7,728 nucleotides of DNA, taken from NCBI GenBank assembly GCA_903898335.1, contig CAIUEV010000024.1:1-7728 (forward strand), given 5' to 3'. The translations under genes and the position numbers were made by a program. Of the stretch, positions 1 to 6,373 are shown piece by piece. Numbering within the stretch: position 1 is the first letter of the stretch; each line of letters opens with the position of its first letter. Source of the stretch: an uncultured bacterium. Lineage in GTDB: Bacteria > Patescibacteriota > Minisyncoccia > CAIUEV01. Under the pieces are notes generated by a model, which worked only from the letters and a program-made list of their open reading frames with translations, had not been told where the DNA came from and searched no databases.

Positions 1-3000
1 CGTCCCGCTGATCGTTAATCCTCCCGTACCTTGAATCAATCCGGTAGTAGCGTTAACTCCTACCGAAGTTACTAAACCTGCCGTTGAGACAGAAAATTCC
101 GTTCCGTTGGTTCCTCCCGCAATACCCCCTCTTACGTCCAATTTGGCGTTAGGTGTCGCCGTCCCGACACCCACATTTCCGCCCGTGAAAAGTGCCGAGT
201 AAGTAGCGTTTGAGAAGGTGGAAGTGCCGGTGAAAGTGTTGTCGGAAACCCCGGTTTGAGTATAAGCGCCGTCATTGGATATGCCCGATATTCCGCTTAG
301 GTATCCTGTATTTGAGATGCCCCAGTCGGAAGAAGAAAGCGAAATTAAGTTTAGTCCTGAGCCGATTACCACCGCCCCAGTCGAAGTCCCTGTATTAATA
401 TTCGTTGCAAAATTCGATGAAGCATTAAGATTAATAATCCCGCCTGTCACCGTAGCCCCGGCATTGCCGGTAATCAATCCTTGAGCGGTAATGTCACCGT
501 CCTCATCAATTCTGAATCGTTCCACTCCATCGACGGCCACTCCGAACAGCGGAGCGTTCTCGATAACTGAAGAAGGATTGATATAAATGGAAGATTGGCC
601 TATTCCAGTGGAAACCGGTTCATAAGTGAAGATCGCCTGACCGGTGGTGGTCGAACCGCCCAAGTAGGCGTTGCCGGCATAGAGGTTTGACCAGCGCAAG
701 GCGCCCGAACCCAAATTGTGGGCTAAGTTACTTTCCGGAACAATGTTTCCTCCCGCCGTGATAGTGCCACCATTAACGTCCAAATTCATGCTTACTCCCG
801 CAAGAGATACACTGCCGGTAGCGGTCGTCATGCCGATATTTCCACCGGCATTAACATTGTAGTTACCCGTCGGGGTCAAAGTAAAATGTCGGCCATCGAC
901 AGTTAAGTCCAATCCCGCATTGATATCGATATTCGCATTCCCCGTCAAATCCAGCTCTCCACCGTCCGAAGCGATGCTAACCCCCGCACCACCCAAAGTG
1001 ACGGTCGAATCGGAATCTATAGTGACCGCTCCCGTTGAATCTATATTAGTCGTTCCCGTTGGAGTAAGCGTAAAATTAACACCGTCGATAGTAATATTCG
1101 TGCCGGCATCAATGTCCAGATTGGCCGATGATTGCATCTTTAATTGTCCTCCGTCCGCTATCAAATTCATGGTTTGGCCACCGATAGCCACTGTGCTGTC
1201 CGCATCGAGAGAAATCGTCGAAGGGGAATCGACCGCTAATGACCCTTCCGAGAAAGAAGCATTTCCTCTTACTTCCAATTTGAATTCCGGATTGCTCGTT
1301 CCAATTCCGACGTTTCCTTCAATTATCGCTCCGTTTTCTGTAACCGATTTTTCGCTATATGATGAGCCTATTGCCATATTTCCCTTAACCGAAAGTTTGG
1401 CTCCGGGATTGATCGTATTAACACCGACGCCGCCCGTCCCTCCCGGCATCAAGGCCAGATTTTCGTTTTCACCGGTAGTAATATCACTGTTCACCCCCAA
1501 CATTTGTAACGTTCCCGTTATCGTATCCCCCGTCACATTGACATAAGTCGGATTTAATGCATCCTCAAATTGGGTTGAAGTCAGGATATCTCCGCTCGAG
1601 CCGCTCAAGGTGTATGTTGAATTTTCCGACAAATCACCGACGTCAATTATTCCATAAGCCAGGCCGTTCGATTCAAGCATTTTCAATTCACTGTTCTTAT
1701 CGTTCAAAACAATATCGTACTGCCCTGTCTGATTCCAATCCTTGTTCAGTTTATCCAGATTAAGAGTATCTCTATCGAGAGAGACACCACTGTTTCCGGT
1801 CAGATTTGTATCCGCCGAAATATCCACTCCGGAAATGGTTTCGCCCGTGTGCGTATGAGAATCGGCTTTGATCTGGATATCGTCAATTGATCCCCGCTTT
1901 ACATCTCCGTTCAAAACAAGATTTTCCACTTCTTCCTTCGTGTCAACCGTTCCCGCTCTACTTAAACTATCATGATCAGTCAGCGTCTCCGCTGAATGTT
2001 CATGTGAATCATCCAGAACTTTGGCATTTTGAAAGCCGCCTCCGAGATCTCCACCGAAAACGGCTTCTTTCAACTTATCGGAAAGTGTTTTACTCATTGC
2101 CAAATTACCCTGCTTTTCACCATTGTGATAAAGCAAGGTAAAGGTAGTCAGAATTATAGCCAAAACAGTTGATATGGTCGCCAGTGTCGGCATTAGAGGT
2201 GGGAGCTTTACACCATTCAATCTCGACCAGAAGGATGTCTGATTATTAATCTCCCCCGTATCATCGTTTAGACTTTCTACGGGTAATTCGGTTTTAGTGG
2301 TTTCAACCGGTTGATATATGGGGGAATCTTGGGCTATTGTTTCAATTATATTATTGTCTTCTTCCGAAGTCACTTTTATCGGAACCGCTACGCTTTCCGA
2401 TTCAGTAAAATCATTCTTCTCTACAGAATTTTCGGTTTTTATTTCAGATTGAGGTTCTGAGAATATGCCAACATTTTCATTCTCCTCACTCTCAGTTGAG
2501 GGGGAGAACCCCATCAGGGGCGAGGGGGTTGAAGAAATATTGTTGCTGTTATCGATTTCTTCATTCAACCCTTCCGCCTCATCGTCTAGCTTCTCAGCCA
2601 CCTGACTACCACTAGGAAAACTCTCCGCCAACTTAGGAGAGGGGAAAATCACCTCTTCGTTGTTCTTATCTTCCTCTTTTAATTTTTCTACCTGTTTCTC
2701 CATCTCCGTCTCCTCCTCTTCTTCCACTTCCCTTTCGTCGAAAAAAACCGGTCGAGGTTTCGCCGCTTTTTCTTTTTTACTTAGCAAATAACTGATAAGT
2801 TCGGGGCTTTTTTTAGCCAGACTCGCCACTTCTCTTTGCTTAAAACCGCCTTCCACCAAAAAAAGAACTATTTCTCGCTGTCTTTCATTCTCCTGCAAAT
2901 TTTTTTTACGTAGAAGACTGAGGCCGGCAGAACCAAAACGAACCTTGACCGATTCCTTGGCCAAATCTAAACGCTGTTTTTTTTGATTTTTATCAAGCTT

Positions 3001-3012
3001 TTTGCGACCCAC
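1..3012 (-). CDS. Large membrane-anchored fibre-like surface protein with N-terminal HTH-like segment (partial, C-terminus off the left edge)
   Basis: One uninterrupted frame of 1004 codons that leaves the window. The start is GTG at 3012-3010: an in-frame TGA lies six codons upstream (3030-3028) and no other start codon lies between; no Shine-Dalgarno is visible. Residues 1-85 are basic, and 44-79 look like a helix-turn-helix (RQREIVLFLVEGGFKQREVA, then SPELISYLL). Residues 92-260 are a Glu/Ser/Pro-rich linker. About 276-295 form one transmembrane helix (TISTVLAIILTTFTLLY), so the N-terminus should be cytoplasmic and the rest outside. The exterior is Gly/Thr/Asn/Asp-rich beta-repeat sequence with three VGIGT-type units, a 63-residue repeat and a tail-fibre-like motif, NLGSGALRWSNLYAG. 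A role in surface display or adhesion is inferred from the fold type; no catalytic motif is seen. The HTH assignment is by eye. The promoter at 3053-3080 suggests separate transcription from the lamin-tail gene upstream. Confidence 0.85.
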   Translation of the reverse strand, partial: MGRKKLDKNQKKQRLDLAKESVKVRFGSAGLSLLRKKNLQENERQREIVLFLVEGGFKQREVASLAKKSPELISYLLSKKEKAAKPRPVFFDEREVEEEEETEMEKQVEKLKEEDKNNEEVIFPSPKLAESFPSGSQVAEKLDDEAEGLNEEIDNSNNISSTPSPLMGFSPSTESEENENVGIFSEPQSEIKTENSVEKNDFTESESVAVPIKVTSEEDNNIIETIAQDSPIYQPVETTKTELPVESLNDDTGEINNQTSFWSRLNGVKLPPLMPTLATISTVLAIILTTFTLLYHNGEKQGNLAMSKTLSDKLKEAVFGGDLGGGFQNAKVLDDSHEHSAETLTDHDSLSRAGTVDTKEEVENLVLNGDVKRGSIDDIQIKADSHTHTGETISGVDISADTNLTGNSGVSLDRDTLNLDKLNKDWNQTGQYDIVLNDKNSELKMLESNGLAYGIIDVGDLSENSTYTLSGSSGDILTSTQFEDALNPTYVNVTGDTITGTLQMLGVNSDITTGENENLALMPGGTGGVGVNTINPGAKLSVKGNMAIGSSYSEKSVTENGAIIEGNVGIGTSNPEFKLEVRGNASFSEGSLAVDSPSTISLDADSTVAIGGQTMNLIADGGQLKMQSSANLDIDAGTNITIDGVNFTLTPTGTTNIDSTGAVTIDSDSTVTLGGAGVSIASDGGELDLTGNANIDINAGLDLTVDGRHFTLTPTGNYNVNAGGNIGMTTATGSVSLAGVSMNLDVNGGTITAGGNIVPESNLAHNLGSGALRWSNLYAGNAYLGGSTTTGQAIFTYEPVSTGIGQSSIYINPSSVIENAPLFGVAVDGVERFRIDEDGDITAQGLITGNAGATVTGGIINLNASSNFATNINTGTSTGAVVIGSGLNLISLSSSDWGISNTGYLSGISGISNDGAYTQTGVSDNTFTGTSTFSNATYSALFTGGNVGVGTATPNAKLDVRGGIAGGTNGTEFSVSTAGLVTSVGVNATTGLIQGTGGLTISGT
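129..185 (-). repeat. VGIGT-type fibre motif, copy 3
   Basis: Encodes GGNVGVGTATPNAKLDVRG. Related copies in the same protein lie at about 1265-1320 (GNVGIGTSNPEFKLEVRG) and 1385-1440 (GGVGVNTINPGAKLSVKG). This short Gly-rich strand-turn-strand motif is common in large bacterial surface and phage tail-fibre-like proteins. It marks repeat boundaries and supports a fibre-like exterior. Confidence 0.6.
859..1191 (-). repeat. 63-residue (189-nt) tandem repeat inside the fibre gene
   Basis: Two consecutive units of the fibre protein share a pattern: V(A/T)(I/L)GG, then a DGG(Q/E)L stretch, a N(L/I)DI(D/N)AG stretch and FTLTPTG. The VAIGG codons occupy 1177-1191 and the VTLGG codons 988-1002, exactly 189 nt apart. 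A partial third unit begins at about 813 (SVSLAGVSMNL). The repeat keeps the reading frame and is predicted to be beta-strand rich, as in stacked fibre modules. Codons differ between copies, so the duplication is not very recent. Confidence 0.7.
2481..2532. repeat. Palindromic GC-rich element embedded in the fibre gene linker (element A)
   Basis: A G/C-rich block in an otherwise plain linker region. AACCCC (2507-2512) can pair with GGGGTT (2525-2530), or CCCC (2509-2512) with GGGG (2517-2520). A second weak palindrome, CTCAGTTGAG, sits at 2491-2500. It reads through in frame as roughly residues 161-178 (TPSPLMGFSPSTESEE). The style resembles dispersed REP-like palindromes made of cccctc/gagggg blocks. 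That it is a mobile or dispersed repeat is inference, since only one copy is in view. Confidence 0.4.
2598..2645. repeat. Palindromic GC-rich element embedded in the fibre gene linker (element B)
   Basis: A perfect 6-bp stem, CTCTCC (2621-2626) with GGAGAG (2636-2641), encloses a 9-nt loop. It is followed by GGGG and preceded by an accaccta-like flank. It is translated in frame as about residues 123-139 of the fibre protein. Its cctctcc/ggagagg composition matches the style of element A about 65 bp away, suggesting that two related small palindromic elements were tolerated in a disordered linker. Alternatively, this is chance in a Pro/Ser/Glu linker. Confidence 0.4.
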
Positions 3013-3052
3013 TTTTTTATTTGATTTTCAATTTTTTTAAATAACTATTTTT

Positions 3053-3080
3053 ATTTTAATAGAGCTTAAAAACCTGTCAA
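3053..3080 (-). promoter_or_regulatory. Promoter of the fibre gene
   Basis: On the minus strand TTGACA (3080-3075) is a perfect -35 box, followed after 16 nt by TAAAAT (3058-3053), five of six matches to the -10 consensus. Transcription would begin near 3046, giving an AT-rich leader of about 33 nt before the GTG start. It lies in the 127-bp gap after the lamin-tail gene. Confidence 0.65.
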
Positions 3081-3139
3081 CTTTTATGATAAAAACATCA
3101 CCTAAAAATCCCAAAAAAACAGTTCCATAAAAGAAAAAT

Positions 3140-4012
3140 CTAGACTTGAAGAATTTTCCTGGTCGTGATAATGGCGGCGGCGATGACAGCCCAGGCAAAA
3201 ATAAATATTTTAAAAGAAAAACCGTCGAAGAAATGCTTAATTTTATCGAGCCAAGTTAATCCACCGGAACTACCGGTTCCCGCGATAAAAGTTTTTTCTA
3301 CTCGGTCGAATTCTTCTGCTCGTGTCTTTTTAGGGTTCTCTTCAAATTTAAAATAACTCTTTTTAATCAGGATTTCTCCCTCTTTGTTATTTTCAGGGGC
3401 TGAAGATTTATTTTCATTTTCAGTCTCTTGAATGTTTGTCTTCCCGTTGCTATTATGGATCGTCGAAGCCGTTTCGCCTGGAGAAAAAGATAGTCCTTCA
3501 ACGGATCGCCCCTCCTCCGAATCTTCCCTTGCCAAAACCGCCACTCCTTCCTCGGTCCCCTCATACTCAAAAATCGCCTCGAGATCTCCTTCCATTTCCA
3601 CCGGACCGGAGAATAGTCTAATTGAATCTTTATCTTCAGAAAGCGAAAAATCGGAGTCTCCATTTCTGAAGACTTTAGTTTTTTCTCCCGGTTTAAGCGT
3701 GGGTAATCCCTTCTCGGGTAAAATATTTTGAGAAGTTAAAAAAAGTTCGTTTTTGTCACTGGAGGTGTATAAAACCCAGCCGGCCAGAGACACTTCTTCC
3801 CGACCGACATTTTTTATCTCCACCCACTCTCCCTCAGGTTGCGGCAGATTATCCTCTCCCATCGGATTGGGCAGAGCTCCGGATATAACGATTTTTCTCT
3901 CTGGATTTGAATTATCGGTATCGGAAACTATGTCAGCTGCCCCACAATAAAGATGCCCAAAAAGCATAAAGAAGAAAGATAAAACAAAAATTTTGATAAC
4001 CGCTATTTTCAT
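3140..4012 (-). CDS. Secreted lamin-tail-domain (LTD) protein with C-terminal membrane anchor
   Basis: 290 residues from ATG at 4012-4010; an in-frame TTG at 4021 would add three residues, and neither has a convincing Shine-Dalgarno. Residues 1-26 are a signal peptide (basic MKIAVIK, hydrophobic core, then CGAA before the acidic mature start); C23 does not sit in a good lipobox. About 40-150 match a lamin-tail domain: IVISGALPNPMGED, then GEWVEIKN and VSLAGWVLY, the hallmark strands of this Ig-like fold. A polar linker of about 160-255 follows. A hydrophobic helix at about 266-283, ending in a basic tail (RKILQV), would anchor it, leaving the LTD outside. LTDs in secreted bacterial proteins are thought to be adhesive or structural modules, often beside nucleases or peptidases; no enzyme motif is seen here. 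It ends in TAG. The lamin-tail call is fairly sure; the role is not known. Confidence 0.85.
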   Translation of the reverse strand: MKIAVIKIFVLSFFFMLFGHLYCGAADIVSDTDNSNPERKIVISGALPNPMGEDNLPQPEGEWVEIKNVGREEVSLAGWVLYTSSDKNELFLTSQNILPEKGLPTLKPGEKTKVFRNGDSDFSLSEDKDSIRLFSGPVEMEGDLEAIFEYEGTEEGVAVLAREDSEEGRSVEGLSFSPGETASTIHNSNGKTNIQETENENKSSAPENNKEGEILIKKSYFKFEENPKKTRAEEFDRVEKTFIAGTGSSGGLTWLDKIKHFFDGFSFKIFIFAWAVIAAAIITTRKILQV

Positions 4013-4142
4013 CGCTGCCAAGATTTTAATTATTACTTCCCTTTTCTACTCCAAACAACTTAAATTTTTCTTAAATTCAGCTTAAAAAATCTATAGCTCA
4101 AAGGAATTTTCTCTCTCCGCCCAAGTCTTTTAATAGCAAAAT

Positions 4143-4180
4143 ACAAAAGCCCCCTGAATAAAAATCCAAGGGGCTTTTGT
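4143..4180 (-). terminator. Intrinsic terminator after the acidic membrane protein gene
   Basis: A perfect 11-bp stem, ACAAAAGCCCC (4143-4153) with GGGGCTTTTGT (4170-4180), encloses a 16-nt loop. On the minus strand the 3' arm runs into CTTTTGTATTTTGC, a T-rich tail. It lies about 87 nt past the stop of the gene at 4267-5085. Being nearly symmetric, it could also stop plus-strand transcripts, although no plus-strand gene lies to its left. Confidence 0.8.
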
Positions 4181-4266
4181 TCTCTGCCGGCTTACGTTGA
4201 AACCGACTAGAGGAGATATGAAAAAACTTAAAGTGCTAAACACTGACTTCCGAAAACGGAAACGAA

Positions 4267-5085
4267 CTATAGATTGGAAACTCTGGCGCTGTAGCGCTTC
4301 AAATTCTCCAATTGGGCCGGGGTCAAATTCTTGGCCTTAGTCATCGCATCGGTAATTAACTGTTCCGAGAACACTCTAACGTCACCTTCTTTGATTCTAC
4401 CCGAAGCTACGTTCTTGCGAAGATAGTCCTCCAAATAAATCTTATGCTCTTTGGTGATTGAAGCGTCCGGGTTTTGAGCTAAATACTCCTGGACGGCTTT
4501 TCTTGCCAAGTGAGTTAGACCGTCGCCCTTGGCTGCTGAAACGTGAAGACCTTCGATATTCTTCTCAATCTTGGCTTCTGGCTTGGCAACTGGCTTTGAT
4601 TCCTCAGTCGGTTTAGGAGTTTCGACCGGCTTTTCGGTCTTTTTCTCTTCTACCTTTGGTTCCTCAGCTTTCTTATCTTCAACCTTGACTTCGCCTTCTT
4701 TCCCCTCTTCTTTAACAACAACCTGACTATCGGCAGATTCCTTTTCCTTGACGTTGATTTCTTCGGTTGGAACAGTCTCCTCCTCTAAAGCCACCTCTTT
4801 TTCTCCGATAAGAGCGTCTATTCGACTTTGTTCCTCTTCGGCCGGTTTGCTGGAGTAGTTGTAAATTCCAACGGCGATCAACACCACAATGATGACAGAA
4901 AGAATCACTCTGAGGTTGTCCTGGAACCATTCTTTGGCGTTTTCCCAAGCGTTGCCCTCTTCGTTGTACTCTTCATCTTCTTCGACAAAAAGGTCTTCAT
5001 CTTCATCTTCTTCGTACTCTTCGACTTCGTTTTCACGGCCTTTGTTCTCTTCCGCTTCGGAGGTGTTTTTCTTGTTTTCTTCCAT
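4267..5085 (-). CDS. Acidic single-pass membrane protein of unknown function
   Basis: 272 residues. The ATG at 5085 is fixed by the Shine-Dalgarno AGGAGGTG five bases upstream. Residues 1-50 are extremely acidic (runs of E and D) and should be cytoplasmic. About 59-77 are one transmembrane helix (RVILSVIIVVLIAVGIYNY) with no signal cleavage site. About 82-175 are a low-complexity K/E/P/V spacer likely to span the cell wall. The last 95 residues form a compact predicted helical domain beginning LHVSAAKGDGLTHLARKAV and ending LTPAQLENLKRYSARVSNL. The KGDGLTHLARKA stretch recalls the start of a LysM repeat (KGDTLWSIA), but the rest does not follow LysM length or pattern, so no family is assigned. 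The topology resembles inner-membrane proteins that present a wall-binding or scaffold domain outside. It has its own promoter, leader and terminator, so it is monocistronic. Real gene: very likely; function: unknown. Confidence 0.85.
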   Translation of the reverse strand: MEENKKNTSEAEENKGRENEVEEYEEDEDEDLFVEEDEEYNEEGNAWENAKEWFQDNLRVILSVIIVVLIAVGIYNYSSKPAEEEQSRIDALIGEKEVALEEETVPTEEINVKEKESADSQVVVKEEGKEGEVKVEDKKAEEPKVEEKKTEKPVETPKPTEESKPVAKPEAKIEKNIEGLHVSAAKGDGLTHLARKAVQEYLAQNPDASITKEHKIYLEDYLRKNVASGRIKEGDVRVFSEQLITDAMTKAKNLTPAQLENLKRYSARVSNL

Positions 5086-5090
5086 TTTTG

Positions 5091-5098
5091 CACCTCCT
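5091..5098 (-). promoter_or_regulatory. Strong Shine-Dalgarno site
   Basis: On the minus strand AGGAGGTG precedes ATG 5085 by five bases (CAAAA). It is a full anti-16S match and the only strong ribosome binding site seen in the window; the other genes start without one. Confidence 0.85.
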
Positions 5099-5125
5099 CT
5101 CTTGTGATTGGTTTTTTAAAGTACG

Positions 5126-5149
5126 GAACGAATTTGAAAAAATTCGTTC
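5126..5149. promoter_or_regulatory. Perfect hairpin in the leader of the acidic membrane protein gene
   Basis: A 10-bp perfect stem, GAACGAATTT (5126-5135) with AAATTCGTTC (5140-5149), and a 4-nt loop. It lies between the promoter (5168-5196) and the Shine-Dalgarno (5091-5098) of the minus-strand gene, inside a leader of about 76 nt. On the minus strand no T-run follows, so it is not a terminator there; it could stabilise the mRNA or bind a regulator. On the plus strand it has a GAAA tetraloop and is followed by TTTTT, which would make a terminator for any antisense transcript. Confidence 0.6.
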
Positions 5150-5167
5150 TTTTTCGACCGTCAAGTA

Positions 5168-5196
5168 ATCCTAAAGACAAGATCTCTTTTTGTCAA
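5168..5196 (-). promoter_or_regulatory. Promoter of the acidic membrane protein gene
   Basis: On the minus strand TTGACA (5196-5191, six of six) and TAGGAT (5173-5168, four of six) are separated by exactly 17 nt. Transcription would start near 5161, leaving a leader of about 76 nt that holds the hairpin at 5126-5149. The rest of the divergent spacer, up to about 5310, shows nothing recognisable. Confidence 0.7.
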
Positions 5197-5313
5197 AAAA
5201 CTGAAAAATTTTATTTTCATCCCTATCCCAATATTTAGTTAGCCTGCTCCGCAATCTACCTCTTCGATATTTCAGTAAGTTATTTCTTCTTTCTAACTTT
5301 ACAAACTCTCCCC

Positions 5314-5342
5314 TTGCTACTCCCAAATTTATCCTTTAGAAT
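5314..5342 (+). promoter_or_regulatory. Promoter of the cysteine desulfurase
   Basis: TTGCTA (5314-5319, four of six) and TAGAAT (5337-5342, five of six) are separated by 17 nt. The predicted start near 5349 gives a leader of about 26 nt before ATG 5375. No Shine-Dalgarno is visible in that leader. Confidence 0.55.
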
Positions 5343-5374
5343 GGCCATATCTTCTAAAAAATTATCTCCATTTT

Positions 5375-6373
5375 ATGAATAATATTTATCTTGATTACGC
5401 CGCCACAACCCCGCTCTCTCCAAAAGTGAAAAAAGCTATGGATCCTTACTGGTCCGACATCTTCGGCAATCCGATGTCTATGCATCTTTTTGGTCAAAAA
5501 GCGGCTGAGGGAGTTGAGCAATCCCGACAAATATCCTCTGACTATTTTTCCGTCCAGCCGGAGGAAATAATTTTCACCTCCGGTGCCACTGAAAGCAATA
5601 ACTTAGTCGTTAAGGGAATAGTCAGTGCGATATCTCTCTATAATAAGCGCTATATCGGAAGAGTAAATTCCCCTGAAAATTTCACCCCTCACATCGTCAC
5701 TTCTTCCTATGAACACCACTGCCTTCTAAACAGCGTCAAAAAAATCGTCGCTCGAGGACTGGCCGAGGCTACCTTCATCGAGCCAAATCGAGATGGAATA
5801 ATCGACCCCGAGAAAGTTATTTCCGCCATCAAAGACAACACCGTTCTGGTTTCAATCATGTATGTCAATAATGAAATCGGGACCGTAAACGACTTAAAAA
5901 CCATAGGTGAAGCTTTGAATAATATCAAAATTAAAAGAAAAGAAAAAGCGGGCCTGATTGACAAAGAAGCGCTCCCTATTTATTTCCACAGCGATCTCAC
6001 TCAAGGAGTCAATTTTCTTGATTGCAACGCCAAAAAACTAAATCTGGATCTCTTCTCGATGTCCGGCCATAAAATCTACGGACCCAAAGGTGTCGGCCTC
6101 TTAGGGGTTAAAAAAGGCGTTATTATAGAGAAAATCCAACAAGGAGGCGATCAGGAATTTAATCTGAGATCGGGAACTCACAATGTAACCGGCATCGTCG
6201 GGCTAGGTAAAGCTCTTGAAGAAGTTTCGAGGAACAAAAAAATCCAAACAAAAAAGGTCGCTTCCTTGCAAAAACACATGGCGAAAAAGCTAAAAAAAAG
6301 GATAAAAAATATTCAAATTAATGGCTCAATGAAGCGAAGAATCGTTAACAATTTGAATATCAGCTTCAAGTAA
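5375..6373 (+). CDS. Cysteine desulfurase (NifS/IscS type), truncated by a premature TAA before the catalytic cysteine
   Basis: A PLP-dependent class-V aminotransferase-fold enzyme that takes sulfur from cysteine for Fe-S clusters or tRNA thiolation. It opens with YLDYAATTPLSP, the family's usual N-terminus. Then come FTSGATESNN (PLP phosphate region, residues 68-76), the PLP-stacking His in SYEHH (114/115), MYVNNEIGT (162-170), HSDLTQ (205-210, Asp and Gln contacting PLP), the Schiff-base lysine K233 in SGHKIYGPKG, GGDQEFNLRSGT (258-268) and NLNISF (327-331). The frame then stops at codon 333 (TAA, 6371-6373). The family is normally about 380-420 residues and its mobile catalytic-Cys loop lies beyond this point, encoded in the same frame after the stop (see 6374-6634). 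As read, the 332-residue product could bind PLP but lacks the persulfide-forming Cys. nifS versus iscS cannot be decided. No IscU/SufU neighbour is seen. It stands alone, on the opposite strand to all its neighbours. Confidence 0.85.
   Translation: MNNIYLDYAATTPLSPKVKKAMDPYWSDIFGNPMSMHLFGQKAAEGVEQSRQISSDYFSVQPEEIIFTSGATESNNLVVKGIVSAISLYNKRYIGRVNSPENFTPHIVTSSYEHHCLLNSVKKIVARGLAEATFIEPNRDGIIDPEKVISAIKDNTVLVSIMYVNNEIGTVNDLKTIGEALNNIKIKRKEKAGLIDKEALPIYFHSDLTQGVNFLDCNAKKLNLDLFSMSGHKIYGPKGVGLLGVKKGVIIEKIQQGGDQEFNLRSGTHNVTGIVGLGKALEEVSRNKKIQTKKVASLQKHMAKKLKKRIKNIQINGSMKRRIVNNLNISFK

Noticed and set aside
920..1546. 208-codon open frame on the plus strand
   Set aside because: It is antisense to the long fibre gene. 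Its Pro/Ser/Val-rich translation has no domain features and comes from the codon bias of the repeat-rich minus frame.
4230..4240. CIRCE-like half site (AGTGCTAA)
   Set aside because: The matching left arm TTAGCACTC is absent at the required 9-nt spacing, and the site lies downstream of a gene, not near a promoter.
4218..4341. Small plus-strand frame after AGGAG at 4211-4215
   Set aside because: Spacing to the ATG is only two bases, no promoter is seen, and most of it overlaps the 3' end of the minus-strand gene.
4828..5238. 136-codon plus-strand frame over the start of the acidic membrane protein
   Set aside because: Its Phe/Val-rich run is the complement of Glu/Lys/Asp codons of the real gene, which has a promoter, Shine-Dalgarno, membrane helix and terminator.
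5341..5382. 13-codon leader peptide overlapping the desulfurase start
   Set aside because: Its ATG lies within the predicted -10 box, upstream of the likely transcription start, so it would not be in the message.
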